From Mucilaginibacter rubeus (GTDB taxonomy: Bacteria; Bacteroidota; Bacteroidia; Sphingobacteriales; Sphingobacteriaceae): a stretch of DNA of 64,000 nucleotides. The notes beneath the pieces are model-generated. The model was not told the DNA's origin and ran no database searches. It worked only from the letters and a program-made list of their open reading frames with translations. How positions within the stretch are numbered: the stretch's first letter is position 1; every line of letters begins with the position of its first letter. The stretch spans positions 744,001 through 808,000 of the forward strand of contig NZ_BMKD01000001.1 in NCBI RefSeq assembly GCF_014643835.1. The letters are read 5' to 3'. The translations under genes and the position numbers were made by a program. Below, piece after piece: positions 17,501-25,387 of this stretch.

Positions 17501-18065
17501 TTCGGATATAGTGCCGATAGGGTATCCGCAAGTGCCGGAAATCATCTACGGTTTCGGTTTTTCTGTTGGGTATAAAAACTTCGATATCAGCGCGTTTTTC
17601 CAGGGCTCGGCAAGGTCTTCTTTCGTCATCAATTCAGCAGATATTTCTCCGTTTTATTTAGTGAGCGGCCTGCAGAACAACGGCCTTAACACAGGTAACC
17701 AAAGCGGTCTGTTAAAATCAATTGCCGATGATCACTGGTCTGAAGATAATCGTAACCCTTACGCGTTTTGGCCACGCTTAAGTAATACTATACAAGCCAA
17801 CAACAGCGCAACCCCAAATTCTCCAACATCAACATGGTGGTTAAGGAATGGCTCGTTCCTGCGCCTGAAGTCGGCAGAACTTGGATACAATTTCAATAAG
17901 AGTCAACTCAAGTTTATCCATTTGAATAGCGCACGTATCTATCTAAACGGCTTAAACCTGTTAACCTTCAGTAGCTTCAAGCTTTGGGATCCCGAAATGG
18001 GAACCTCAGGATTGGGTTACCCGATTCAAAAAGTATTTAACGTGGGCCTGCGGGTAGAATTTTAA
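14553..18065 (+). CDS. SusC/RagA-family TonB-dependent outer-membrane receptor with STN domain
   Basis: The 1170-residue protein has a signal peptide (about 1-29). An STN signalling domain follows (about 40-105, ISLADVFKSIKKQTGLTVFY), which marks receptors that talk to FecR. Next come a CarboxypepD_reg-like domain (about 128-205, DKGLTLPGVSVKVKGT), the plug with VTVVAYGTQKKASLVSSI and SSLYGARGANGVILVTTKRG, and a 22-strand-type barrel ending KVFNVGLRVEF. It imports a SusD-captured glycan or peptide with TonB energy. The substrate cannot be read from the sequence. SusD follows at 19 nt. Confidence 0.95.
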   Translation: MERILFSRRLILPFIFLLLVTRYSAVQAQGTGPITLKKANISLADVFKSIKKQTGLTVFYSNTLLNDKELVTVDFKNAELKEVFGVLLKGKNLNYVVRDQLVVIEKSEPAPVVNPPKKEPAGAVVPKKVQGIVSDDKGLTLPGVSVKVKGTMNGTQSDMDGKYTLNLKEGGGSIIVFSFVGSKSQEFDLANYSPSAGGVYKINVQMGADKNGLEEVTVVAYGTQKKASLVSSITSINPKQLKGPSSNLTTMLAGVVPGMISYQRSGEPGADNAQFFIRGVGTFGAGKVDPLILIDGIEMGTTDLARLQPDDISGFSVLKDATASSLYGARGANGVILVTTKRGETGAVKFNIRGENSTSSNVKNIDLADNISYMTLANEAVLTRNPLGILPYSQNKIDHTAKGDDPLLYPSNNWIKQLIKTKTNNQRFNMNASGGSEKAKYYLAMTYNIDNGNLAENSLNNFSNNIKLQSYSLLSNTTLNLTKTTEAVVSLKGQFDSYHGPIGGGGYTFLNALWSNPVAFPAIYPGNLLPYVNHPLFGNAIIPGGGLYMNPYAQSLSGFQSSNTSTLTAQLSLSQKLDFITQGLSARAMAYTTRYSYFTVSRQYSPYYYQSDVVNGTFNGLTLLNNGLAGSSIGNTPTEYLTYNQDPALNVSNSIAYIETAVTYNRTFAQKHAVSGLLIGTMRNYLTGNAKTLQLSLPSRNQGVSGRFTYGYDNRYLFEFNFGYNGSERFASNHRFGFFPSVGAGWVVSNEKFFEPLLSTIDNLKFRVTYGLVGNDQIGKPEDRFFYLSDVSLNNGAYGQFGTNYLYSRPGVATRRYENQNITWEQSRQTNLGMDLTVAKNFTLTVDAYQQKRDNILMVRSTIPTSMGLQADISSNAGKSSSKGVDIAMDYKKNFNNSFWIQSRGTLTYAKSKLLKNEEPVYPNNLQYLSKVGNSLSQIYGLIAERLFIDNVEVANSPVQSFGDYKAGDIKYRDMNGDGKITSSDIVPIGYPQVPEIIYGFGFSVGYKNFDISAFFQGSARSSFVINSADISPFYLVSGLQNNGLNTGNQSGLLKSIADDHWSEDNRNPYAFWPRLSNTIQANNSATPNSPTSTWWLRNGSFLRLKSAELGYNFNKSQLKFIHLNSARIYLNGLNLLTFSSFKLWDPEMGTSGLGYPIQKVFNVGLRVEF

Positions 18066-18084
18066 AAGCTTTCAAATTAATTAT

Positions 18085-20061
18085 ATGAAAAGTAATTTTA
18101 TACAAAAAATTAAGCAATCGGTATTAAGTCAAACACCAAAGAGGAATATCTCCCTGGTAATAATGACCTTAATAATGATTGTACCGGTAACATCTTGTAA
18201 AAAATCATTTTTGGATGTTGTTCCTGATAACGTATCAACAATAGCCAACGCCTTTGTTTCACAAACCGAGGCAGAGAAGTATTTGTTTACCTGCTACTCA
18301 TACCTGCCAACGGAAACAGATCCCACTTATAATGTTGGGCTTACCGCCGGTGATGAAGTTTGGGTGGAAGACCCTGCAAATCACATACGGTCAACAAACG
18401 TACTGCAACTGCCCAGAGGATTCCAAAACTCGTCTGACCCTATAGCCAATTATATGAATGGTACCAGGGACGCGGCTGCGAATTATAAGGCTATACGGGA
18501 TTGTAATGTCTTTATTGAAAATGTCAGCGACAAAAGCAAAGTGCTGGATTTGGATATTGACACACGTGAGCGTTGGATAGCAGAAGCCCAATTCTTAAAA
18601 GCTTTCTATCATTTTCAACTTTTCAGAGCTTATGGGCCAATACCCATTATCGATAAAAATCTGCCCATTGACGCGTCCATCGACGATATACGGGTAAAAC
18701 GCAGGCCGGTTGATGAAGTAGTAAATTATATAGCCGGATTATATGATCAGGCTGCTGCAAAACTACCTTTAACAATCAGGAATGAAGGAAGTGAACTGGG
18801 TCGTGTTACCAAGGCGGCTGCTTTGAGTATGAAAGCCAAATTGCTGGTAACGGCGGCAAGTCCGTTGTTTAATGGCAACCCGGATTATAATTCATTCAAG
18901 AATAAGGATGGCGAGCAGTTGTTTAACCCTACTTTTAGTGTCGAAAAATGGCAGCGCGCTGCCGATGCCTGCAAAGCAGCCATTGATTTTTGCGAATCCC
19001 AAAATATACGCCTTTATACGTTTCCTACACCTACTAATCCACTTAGTCAAACTACTATGACTCAAATGGGTATCAGGAACGCGATGAGCGAAAAGTGGAA
19101 TGAAGAACTGATATGGGGGCTAACTGCCAATAATAACATCAACTATAATTCATTCTTCCAGTCGATGTGCGCCGGGCAATATGATTTTAACAATGCCGAT
19201 GCCGCAAAGTCAGCCAATCGCCCGTTACTTGGCCCTACCTTAAAAATGGCTAAGATGTTCTACACTAAACACGGGGTGCCGATTAACGAAGATAAAACGC
19301 TTGACTTTAGTGATATAGCTCAGCTAAGGGTTGGTACACATGACGAGCGTTTTAACATCAAAGAAGGGGAAACAACTGCAAGGCTTAATTTTGACCGGGA
19401 GCCACGTTATTATGCCGACCTTGGATTTGACCGCGGTGTTTGGTATATGGCCAACAGCCCAACTAAAACCGATGAAGATACCTGGTGGATGAAGGCCCGC
19501 GGTGCCGAAGTTGGGCAATCGTCACCTATACCAATTGCTGGTTTTTATATGAAAAAAGCCCTTAACTGGCACTACGAATGGGCAACGGTTACCTATATCA
19601 ATTACCCTTGGCCCGAAATGCGTTTGTCTGATCTGTATTTGCTTTATTCAGAGGCATTAAATGAAGCTCAGGGGCCTGTAGCTGATGTATATACCTACGT
19701 AAACCGCGTGAGAGCGCGGGCCGGCCTGCCTACGGTTCAGGATGCCTGGACTAATTACAGTATTAATCCAACCAAATACACTACAAAGGATGGAATGCGG
19801 TCAATCATTCAGCGTGAGCGCAGCCTTGAACTTTGTTTTGAAGGCCACCGGTTTTGGGATCTATTGCGCTGGAAAACAGCCGGTATTGAACTTAACGGAA
19901 ACGTAACAGGATGGACAATAAGCGAAAATTCACCTCAGTTGTATTATCGCGAACGGCTGATTTTTTCGCGGCATTTTGTGATTCCGCGCGATTACTTATG
20001 GCCAATAAAAGAAAGCGATTTACTGGTTAACCAAAACCTGGTTCAAAACCCTAACTGGTAG
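18085..20061 (+). CDS. SusD/RagB-family surface glycan-binding lipoprotein
   Basis: The 658-residue protein has a lipobox at PVTSC (Cys 38) after an unusually long N-terminus. It has the SusD landmarks SFLDVVPDN, AEAQFLKAFYHFQLFRAYGPIP, MRLSDLYLLYSEALNEA and ERSLELCFEGHRFWDLLRWK. It forms the lid on the SusC barrel and binds the ligand at the cell surface. At this length it belongs to the larger SusD proteins. It is immediately followed by two more surface lipoproteins. Confidence 0.95.
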   Translation: MKSNFIQKIKQSVLSQTPKRNISLVIMTLIMIVPVTSCKKSFLDVVPDNVSTIANAFVSQTEAEKYLFTCYSYLPTETDPTYNVGLTAGDEVWVEDPANHIRSTNVLQLPRGFQNSSDPIANYMNGTRDAAANYKAIRDCNVFIENVSDKSKVLDLDIDTRERWIAEAQFLKAFYHFQLFRAYGPIPIIDKNLPIDASIDDIRVKRRPVDEVVNYIAGLYDQAAAKLPLTIRNEGSELGRVTKAAALSMKAKLLVTAASPLFNGNPDYNSFKNKDGEQLFNPTFSVEKWQRAADACKAAIDFCESQNIRLYTFPTPTNPLSQTTMTQMGIRNAMSEKWNEELIWGLTANNNINYNSFFQSMCAGQYDFNNADAAKSANRPLLGPTLKMAKMFYTKHGVPINEDKTLDFSDIAQLRVGTHDERFNIKEGETTARLNFDREPRYYADLGFDRGVWYMANSPTKTDEDTWWMKARGAEVGQSSPIPIAGFYMKKALNWHYEWATVTYINYPWPEMRLSDLYLLYSEALNEAQGPVADVYTYVNRVRARAGLPTVQDAWTNYSINPTKYTTKDGMRSIIQRERSLELCFEGHRFWDLLRWKTAGIELNGNVTGWTISENSPQLYYRERLIFSRHFVIPRDYLWPIKESDLLVNQNLVQNPNW

Positions 20062-20098
20062 ATATAGCGACAATATGTTTAACAATAAAAACATTCAC

Positions 20099-21304
20099 AT
20101 GGAAACAATGAAATTACGGGCTGCTTTCTGGATCGGGTTGTTAGCAATAATAATAACAGGCTGTAAGCAGGAAACACTTAATAAACCTACTATAACTAAT
20201 AACAACCCGCCTGGAGTTGTTACCAACGTGCAGGTACAAAACGAAAACGGTAAAGCCAGTTTAACTTATACGTTACCCGGAGATAATGATCTGTTTTACG
20301 TAAAAGCAGTTTACGAAACCTCTCCGGGTAAAACACGCGAGGTAATTGCATCACGCTACACTAATACATTAACTGTTGATGGCTTTGGCGATACTCTGGC
20401 ACATGTGATAAAACTTTACGCGGTAAATTCAAGCGAAAAGGCTTCGGCACCTGTTAGTGTCACAGCAAACCCTTTAACGCCACCATATCTTCTTGCTTAC
20501 CGATCACTTAAAATAACTGCTACTTTCGGTGGTTTTAACATTGCTTGTGATAACCTTACCCAGGATAACCTGGTTATTGTACCAATGGTTGATACCGCTA
20601 ACAATGGTTTATATGTGCAGCCAAAGGGTATGGATAATGTTTACAGTAACAGTATTTCAATAAAGGCCGCTGTAAGAGGCCAGCCGGCTATTGAGCGGAA
20701 GTACGCATTCTTTGTAAGGGATAGATTTTTAAATAAATCCGACACTTTATTTTTAAATCTTACACCTTTTTATGAGGAGCAGTTTTCAAAATCGGATTGG
20801 TCGGTTTACAAGCTGCCAGGCGACGCAACCAACTTGTATTCATATACCGATGTAACCAAAATTTTTGATGGAAACTTTACCGGCGGTTGGCCAAATTGCC
20901 TCTTCACGGTTGAAAGTGCCGGAAGCCCGCAAATGGTAACAATCGATCTTGGTAAACAAAGGGTATTCAGCCGCTTTATTCTCAATCCATTCATCGAGAT
21001 CGGTAATGTATATTATGTAAGGGGTAATTTGCGTGATTTTGAAATATGGGGATCAAATTCGCCAAATGTGAATGGCTCGCTGGATGCTTCGTGGACAAAA
21101 TTGTTAACCTGTAATATAGTAAAACCATCTGGTTCACCTTCAGGTACGGAAACAGCTGCTGATTACAAATATGCACATGATGGATGGGGCTTTGATTTCC
21201 CGGCCGGATTAAGTGCTTACAGATACATCAGGATCAGGAGCTTGCGTAATTGGACAGGATCGTACTTTATGAGTATCAGTGAATTTACCATGTTTGGAAA
21301 GTAA
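20099..21304 (+). CDS. Surface lipoprotein, DUF4959-DUF5126-DUF5000 architecture
   Basis: From the ATG at 20099 (another lies at 20108) the protein has 401 residues and a lipobox IITGC. In order it shows a DUF4959-like N-terminus (PPGVVTNVQVQNENGKASLT), a middle beta domain like DUF5126, and a C-terminal discoidin-like DUF5000 (FDGNFTGGWPNC, QMVTIDLGKQRVFSRFIL, YRYIRIRSLRNW), a fold that often binds carbohydrate. Proteins with this layout usually follow SusD in glycan loci and are taken to be surface glycan-binding proteins. The domain names are from memory of the family layout; binding is inferred. Confidence 0.82.
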   Translation: METMKLRAAFWIGLLAIIITGCKQETLNKPTITNNNPPGVVTNVQVQNENGKASLTYTLPGDNDLFYVKAVYETSPGKTREVIASRYTNTLTVDGFGDTLAHVIKLYAVNSSEKASAPVSVTANPLTPPYLLAYRSLKITATFGGFNIACDNLTQDNLVIVPMVDTANNGLYVQPKGMDNVYSNSISIKAAVRGQPAIERKYAFFVRDRFLNKSDTLFLNLTPFYEEQFSKSDWSVYKLPGDATNLYSYTDVTKIFDGNFTGGWPNCLFTVESAGSPQMVTIDLGKQRVFSRFILNPFIEIGNVYYVRGNLRDFEIWGSNSPNVNGSLDASWTKLLTCNIVKPSGSPSGTETAADYKYAHDGWGFDFPAGLSAYRYIRIRSLRNWTGSYFMSISEFTMFGK

Positions 21305-21338
21305 CAAGGCCGATGCATTTATCAATTTAATTACAATT

Positions 21339-22583
21339 ATGAAACTATATAAAATAACATCATGCTATCTTTTAGTGCTGGCCGTTTTCATTATGAGCGC
21401 CTGTACCAAAATGGATGATTATAAAAAGAAATATGAGCCCAATGGGGCAATAATATATCCGGGCAAACTGGATTCCGTTCAGGTGTTTTCTGGCCGGAAC
21501 CGTGTTTTGCTAACTGGTCTGTTTACATCTGACCCTAAAATTGTGAAATACCGGGTATACTGGAACAGTAAACAAGATTCGATAGAAACGCCTGTAACCC
21601 GTACATCAGGGGTTGACACGGCTAAATTGGTCATACCTAATTTGCCTGAAGGTACAATGACCTTCGAGGTCCGCACTTTTGATAACGGGGGCCATATTTC
21701 CGTTCCGGTTACATTGGCTGCTAATGTATATGGTACTCTTTACCAAAGTTCACTTATCAACAGAGGTATAATCGCGGTCAAATTACAAACAGATGGCTCA
21801 GCTTTAATTAACTGGGCTGACGTGAATGCTGATGACGGGTTGGTTTCAATGGAACTAAAATACACAGACGCTGCCAACAAACAACGTGATACAGTAATTG
21901 TATCGCAGCCAACTGGTTTAACCACATCTCTCCCTAAATTTAATGCTGGAAAAACGCTTAGTTACCGCACAGGTTTTAAACCCAATAAAACGGCCATCGA
22001 TACTTTTTATGCAGATTACGTAGACCAGAAAGTAATTGATGTAACTAATGCTTACCTCTTAAACACAGGGCCTTTTCAAAGAAACACCTTTGATGGCCGT
22101 TGGGGAACCCTCGCTGCGCCCTGGATAACCAATGCGGCGGCCAAAAATAAAGATGGCGGTACCAATGGGGGCTACAGTTCTGATGGCGGTGGTACCATTA
22201 ACTGGGAAACATGGAATAATACCCCGGTAGTAAACGGTATCGTATATCAGGTTACTTCTTCGCAGCTATCGGCAGGAAGTTATACTGTGTCATTTGATGC
22301 CTATTCGGAAGTGCAATCAAATTCATCGGTTTATTGTGTGGCAGCCGCCGGAGGGAACGGCATCCCGATACTCGCAAACCTTTCAACAGCGCTGGGATCT
22401 GTAAAGATGTATAACGGTGCAAAGGCTGGTACAACCAGTCCGAGTTCAAGGGATGTGAAAACTTTTACTTTTACACTTTCTTCACCGCAGGTTGTGTCCA
22501 TAGGATTTCTGGGTAACCTGGTTGGTAATGGAAACCCAGGCAATTATTTTACGGTGTTTAATATTAAACTGTTTAAAAATTAA
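21339..22583 (+). CDS. Surface lipoprotein, DUF4998 plus DUF5013-like domain
   Basis: From the ATG at 21339 the protein has 414 residues and a lipobox IMSAC, then TKMDDYKKKYEPNGAIIYPG, the characteristic DUF4998 start. Two fibronectin-like modules follow (VLLTGLFTSDPKIVKYRVYW), then a C-terminal beta-sandwich (WGTLAAPWITNAAA to the end) resembling DUF5013. It is the last gene of the SusCD locus and ends at a strong terminator. It is probably a surface glycan-binding or structural partner of SusCD. The frame stays open upstream to 21279, but that would overlap the previous gene and bury the signal peptide. Confidence 0.82.
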   Translation: MKLYKITSCYLLVLAVFIMSACTKMDDYKKKYEPNGAIIYPGKLDSVQVFSGRNRVLLTGLFTSDPKIVKYRVYWNSKQDSIETPVTRTSGVDTAKLVIPNLPEGTMTFEVRTFDNGGHISVPVTLAANVYGTLYQSSLINRGIIAVKLQTDGSALINWADVNADDGLVSMELKYTDAANKQRDTVIVSQPTGLTTSLPKFNAGKTLSYRTGFKPNKTAIDTFYADYVDQKVIDVTNAYLLNTGPFQRNTFDGRWGTLAAPWITNAAAKNKDGGTNGGYSSDGGGTINWETWNNTPVVNGIVYQVTSSQLSAGSYTVSFDAYSEVQSNSSVYCVAAAGGNGIPILANLSTALGSVKMYNGAKAGTTSPSSRDVKTFTFTLSSPQVVSIGFLGNLVGNGNPGNYFTVFNIKLFKN

Positions 22584-22590
22584 AAGTGAT

Positions 22591-22622
22591 AAAAAGTCCC
22601 TGGTGTTAGCCAGGGACTTTTT
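22591..22622. terminator. Bidirectional intrinsic terminator of the SusCD locus
   Basis: AAAAAGTCCCTGG pairs with CCAGGGACTTTTT around a short loop, giving A and T runs on both sides. It stands between the convergent DUF4998 and MFS genes. Confidence 0.85.
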
Positions 22623-22653
22623 ACTTTAATATAGCTATGGTTTACAATTGAGC

Positions 22654-23862
22654 TTATTCATAAATGGCTACTTGTACGGGTTCGTCCTCTGGTATTTCGT
22701 CAATTTGAGCTGATATCGATTTTTTTGTAGCATTTGAGGTAATAAAACTCATGCCAAATGCAAGTAAAAGCAGGGGTACTGTCATCCAGATTACCTGATG
22801 GATACCATAATGAGCAATCACAAAACCACCCAGTAAAGTGCCCAATGTAATACCGGCGTTAAAGAAGGAGGGAAGCAGGCTGTTTACAAAGTCAAGCGCT
22901 GGTTCCTGAATGCCATGGGTAAGCTGTATATTTGCCGCTAAAAATCCTCCGGTGTGTATAAATCCCCAAACTGAAAGAATAATAACCATTGGAATAAAAT
23001 GCCCGCCAAACAGATATGCCAAAACATGGGTTGCAACTAAAGAAAGCAAAAACAGCCGCGTTGTAAGCGTTACATTTTTACTAAGCGCTATACCCATAAG
23101 CCAGTTGCCGGCTATCCCTGTACCTCCAAATACCAGCAGCATGATGCTAATTTGAGCTCCGCTCATACGCGAAACTTTATCCAGGTATTCGGCAAGATAA
23201 CCATAGGTGGCAAACATGCCTGCCAGGATAATGGTTGAAGCCAGTAGCTTAATCCATAAGTGTACACTCCGCAGCAGCTTTACCTGGCTTTTGGGACTTG
23301 CCTGTTCCTCATTAACGGGCATTGAAGGTGCAAATAGCGTCAACGCGCCAAAGGCTAATAGGTTAATGACGGCTGATAAGATAAAAGATGCCCTCCAGCT
23401 AAAAATATCTGCCATATAAGTGGTTAAGGGTACGCCCAACACGGTGGCAACGCTAAGTCCGGCCATTACTATAGAGATGGCTTTGGGCGCATCTTTTGGC
23501 CCTGCTTGTTTTGCAGCTGCAGTCATGGATACAGCCCAAAACACCGGGTGTAAAAACGCCGGTAGTATACGGGCAATCATAAGCACGGTGAAGTTCGGCG
23601 CTATTGCTGATAACAGGTTAGAAACAACAAATATTCCCAATACCAGGCACATCACAAATTTGCGGTTAAGACGTGCTGTTAGCATATTGGTAAACGGTCC
23701 CGCAAGCGCCACCGTTAACGCGAAGGCACTAAGCAGCCAGCCTGCCGTATCAATGGAAATATGAAATTCTTTCACCAGGTCGGGAAGGATACCGATAACC
23801 CCGAACTCCGTGGTTATGATACCGAAGGCACCAAGGGCCATAATGTAGATTAATCTATTCAT
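22654..23862 (-). CDS. MFS drug/sugar efflux transporter (DHA1, AraJ-like)
   Basis: The 402-residue protein has 12 membrane segments. It starts MNRLIYIMALGAFGIITTEFGVIGILPDL, the usual start of the AraJ/YdhP-type DHA1 pumps, with a TARLNRKFVM loop between helices 2 and 3. Such pumps export small hydrophobic or sugar-like compounds with protons. An ArsR-family gene lies upstream on the same strand, and similar motifs precede both genes, so ArsR probably represses the pump. Confidence 0.88.
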   Translation of the reverse strand: MNRLIYIMALGAFGIITTEFGVIGILPDLVKEFHISIDTAGWLLSAFALTVALAGPFTNMLTARLNRKFVMCLVLGIFVVSNLLSAIAPNFTVLMIARILPAFLHPVFWAVSMTAAAKQAGPKDAPKAISIVMAGLSVATVLGVPLTTYMADIFSWRASFILSAVINLLAFGALTLFAPSMPVNEEQASPKSQVKLLRSVHLWIKLLASTIILAGMFATYGYLAEYLDKVSRMSGAQISIMLLVFGGTGIAGNWLMGIALSKNVTLTTRLFLLSLVATHVLAYLFGGHFIPMVIILSVWGFIHTGGFLAANIQLTHGIQEPALDFVNSLLPSFFNAGITLGTLLGGFVIAHYGIHQVIWMTVPLLLLAFGMSFITSNATKKSISAQIDEIPEDEPVQVAIYE

Positions 23863-23883
23863 GAGTAGATATATTTAAATATT

Positions 23884-23901
23884 TGAATGTTTCGATGTTT
23901 T
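23884..23901. promoter_or_regulatory. Candidate ArsR site before the MFS gene
   Basis: AATGTTTCGATGTTT (23886-23900) differs at two positions from AATGTTTCTATGTAT beside the ArsR gene (24283-24297). It lies 22 bases upstream of the MFS start. Confidence 0.4.
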
Positions 23902-23940
23902 CGCATTGAAATAGCAGGTTAAATCAGAAGATATTAATAC

Positions 23941-24216
23941 TTAACTTTTCAATTCGTTCAGGCAGGCAATGTATTCATCAAGTACCTGCTGGTTCAATAC
24001 ATATTTAAGGTTGCGGCCTTCTTTTTGTGATAACAATAAATCGGCATCAACCAGCTGTTTAAGATGGTGTGATACGGAAGGTTGGGTAAGGTCAAGGAGG
24101 TCGTTTACCTCCGCACAGTAAAGGCAATCTTTCCTTTTTTTAAACTGTTGTAAAATAGCTATCCGGTTTGCATCGCTCAGCGCCCTGGATATTTTCTCTA
24201 TTTTTTTGTTGTCCAT
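23941..24216 (-). CDS. ArsR-family winged-helix repressor
   Basis: The 91-residue protein is a minimal ArsR fold: the recognition helix lies in LLDLTQPSVSHHLKQLVDAD and the wing in LLSQKEGRNLKYVLN. Cys 32 and the segment KKRKDCLYCAEV give a CLYC pair (about 32-35) near the position of the ELCVCD metal site of ArsR, but the arrangement is not the classic arsenite motif, so the inducer is unknown. It lies upstream of the MFS gene and likely controls it and itself. Confidence 0.88.
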   Translation of the reverse strand: MDNKKIEKISRALSDANRIAILQQFKKRKDCLYCAEVNDLLDLTQPSVSHHLKQLVDADLLLSQKEGRNLKYVLNQQVLDEYIACLNELKS

Positions 24217-24277
24217 TTTTTTGCCGTCAATTATATGTAATCAACGTTATAATGTAAAGGTAAAATAATATTAACAT

Positions 24278-24293
24278 ATAGAAATGTTTCTAT
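24278..24293. promoter_or_regulatory. Palindromic operator upstream of the ArsR gene
   Basis: ATAGAAATGTTTCTAT is a perfect palindrome with 7-bp arms and a TG centre, 62 bases upstream of the ArsR start. It shares AATGTTTC with the site before the MFS gene. Confidence 0.55.
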
Positions 24294-24446
24294 GTATTTA
24301 AAGCATATAAATGACAATAAAAGGATATATGGGCAGGCCTTATGGAGGAGAGATGCTTCTCCGATGCTTCATTTTGTCACAAATACCCCCGTTTGTTGGC
24401 ACTTTTGCCTGTTTAATAGTGATCGTGCTGATCTTAATTTTATGGT

Positions 24447-24755
24447 ATGAAGGTAGTAAGAGTACAATACACCACACGCGCGGAGTTTGCGGCCACCAAT
24501 CAGCGGAACATCGCTGCCATTGTTGAAGAGTTGAAAACTTTAAATCATCCCGGTATTAAATATACAGCATGGCTATTGCCCGACGGTAAAACATTCATGC
24601 ATTTCGATCAGCTCGAAAATGAAGAAGCCCACCTTGTATTACAAGGGCTGGCTTCGTTCCATAAGTTTGCTGACGAACTTGAAGCCAGTGATTTAGAAGT
24701 CGAACCCAAGCTTGAGCTGCTTTCGCTTGTGGCGTCTACGGAGACCTATTTTTAA
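24447..24755 (+). CDS. Small hypothetical protein, dimeric alpha-beta-barrel-like
   Basis: This 102-residue protein reads as beta-alpha-beta-beta-alpha-beta. VVRVQYTTRAEFAATNQRNI is followed by VEELKTLNHPGIKYTAWLLPDGKTFMHFDQLEN, a pattern seen in antibiotic-monooxygenase-like (ABM) dimeric barrels. I see no catalytic residue. It stands alone between ArsR and Lrp genes. A hydrophobic overlapping frame starting at 24311 looks accidental. Confidence 0.6.
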   Translation: MKVVRVQYTTRAEFAATNQRNIAAIVEELKTLNHPGIKYTAWLLPDGKTFMHFDQLENEEAHLVLQGLASFHKFADELEASDLEVEPKLELLSLVASTETYF

Positions 24756-24765
24756 TGCACTAAAA

Positions 24766-25239
24766 CTACTGTTTGCCGATTGGTAAAGCCGTTTCTGTTT
24801 TCGCAGCTTTCATCACGAGTTTGGTTTCTACTTTACCAATTGCAACGACCGCGAAAAGCCGGTTCATCAAAAAATCATAGTACTCTTTGCGGTCTTTTAC
24901 GGTTACCTTAAGTATAAAGTCAAAATCGCCGGTGAGGTGATAGCATTCCAGTACTTCCGGAAGTTTAATGATCTCACTTTCAAAATGACTTAAACTGTGC
25001 TGACTGTGATCTTTCAGTTGCACATGCGTAAAGGTCATGAAATCCAGCTCGAGCTTTTCATGATCAAGCACCGCAACGTATTTTTTAATATAGCCTCGCT
25101 CCTGGAGCGAACGGATCCTGTTATTGATAGGAGTAGTGGTTTTGTTAAGCTTAAGGCCTATCTCCTGGCCGGTAAGGCGCGCATTTTCCTGTAAAAGCTG
25201 GAGTATGCGGATATCTGTTTCATCGAGTTGGTTGAGCAT
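24766..25239 (-). CDS. Lrp/AsnC-family transcriptional regulator
   Basis: The 157-residue protein has the N-terminal helix-turn-helix (ETDIRILQLLQENARLTGQE, GLKLNKTTTPINNRIRSL) and the C-terminal RAM domain (CYHLTGDFDFILKVTVKDRKEYYDFL) that binds an amino acid and drives oligomers. It is divergent from an L-threonine dehydrogenase gene, so threonine or another amino acid is a likely effector. An inverted repeat at 25297-25326 in the shared spacer is a candidate binding site. Confidence 0.92.
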   Translation of the reverse strand: MLNQLDETDIRILQLLQENARLTGQEIGLKLNKTTTPINNRIRSLQERGYIKKYVAVLDHEKLELDFMTFTHVQLKDHSQHSLSHFESEIIKLPEVLECYHLTGDFDFILKVTVKDRKEYYDFLMNRLFAVVAIGKVETKLVMKAAKTETALPIGKQ

Positions 25240-25296
25240 GAGAGTTATAAAAACTAAAATATAAGCTTTAAATATTTATCAAAAGTTTTAAAACCT

Positions 25297-25326
25297 GTTT
25301 TTAAGAAGATTTTTAGTCTTAAAAAC
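25297..25326. promoter_or_regulatory. Inverted repeat between the Lrp and threonine dehydrogenase genes
   Basis: GTTTTTAAGA (25297-25306) pairs perfectly with TCTTAAAAAC (25317-25326) across a 10-base spacer. Its place between divergent genes fits an Lrp-type operator better than a terminator. Confidence 0.5.
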
Positions 25327-25387
25327 CAAATTTTAAGTGCTGTGTGGATTATGAGATTGTGAATATACAATTTTACATCGTAATACT

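Noticed and set aside
24311-24526. 71-codon hydrophobic frame before the small hypothetical gene
   Set aside because: It overlaps the start of the better supported gene at 24447, and its C-terminal half is just the second reading of that gene.
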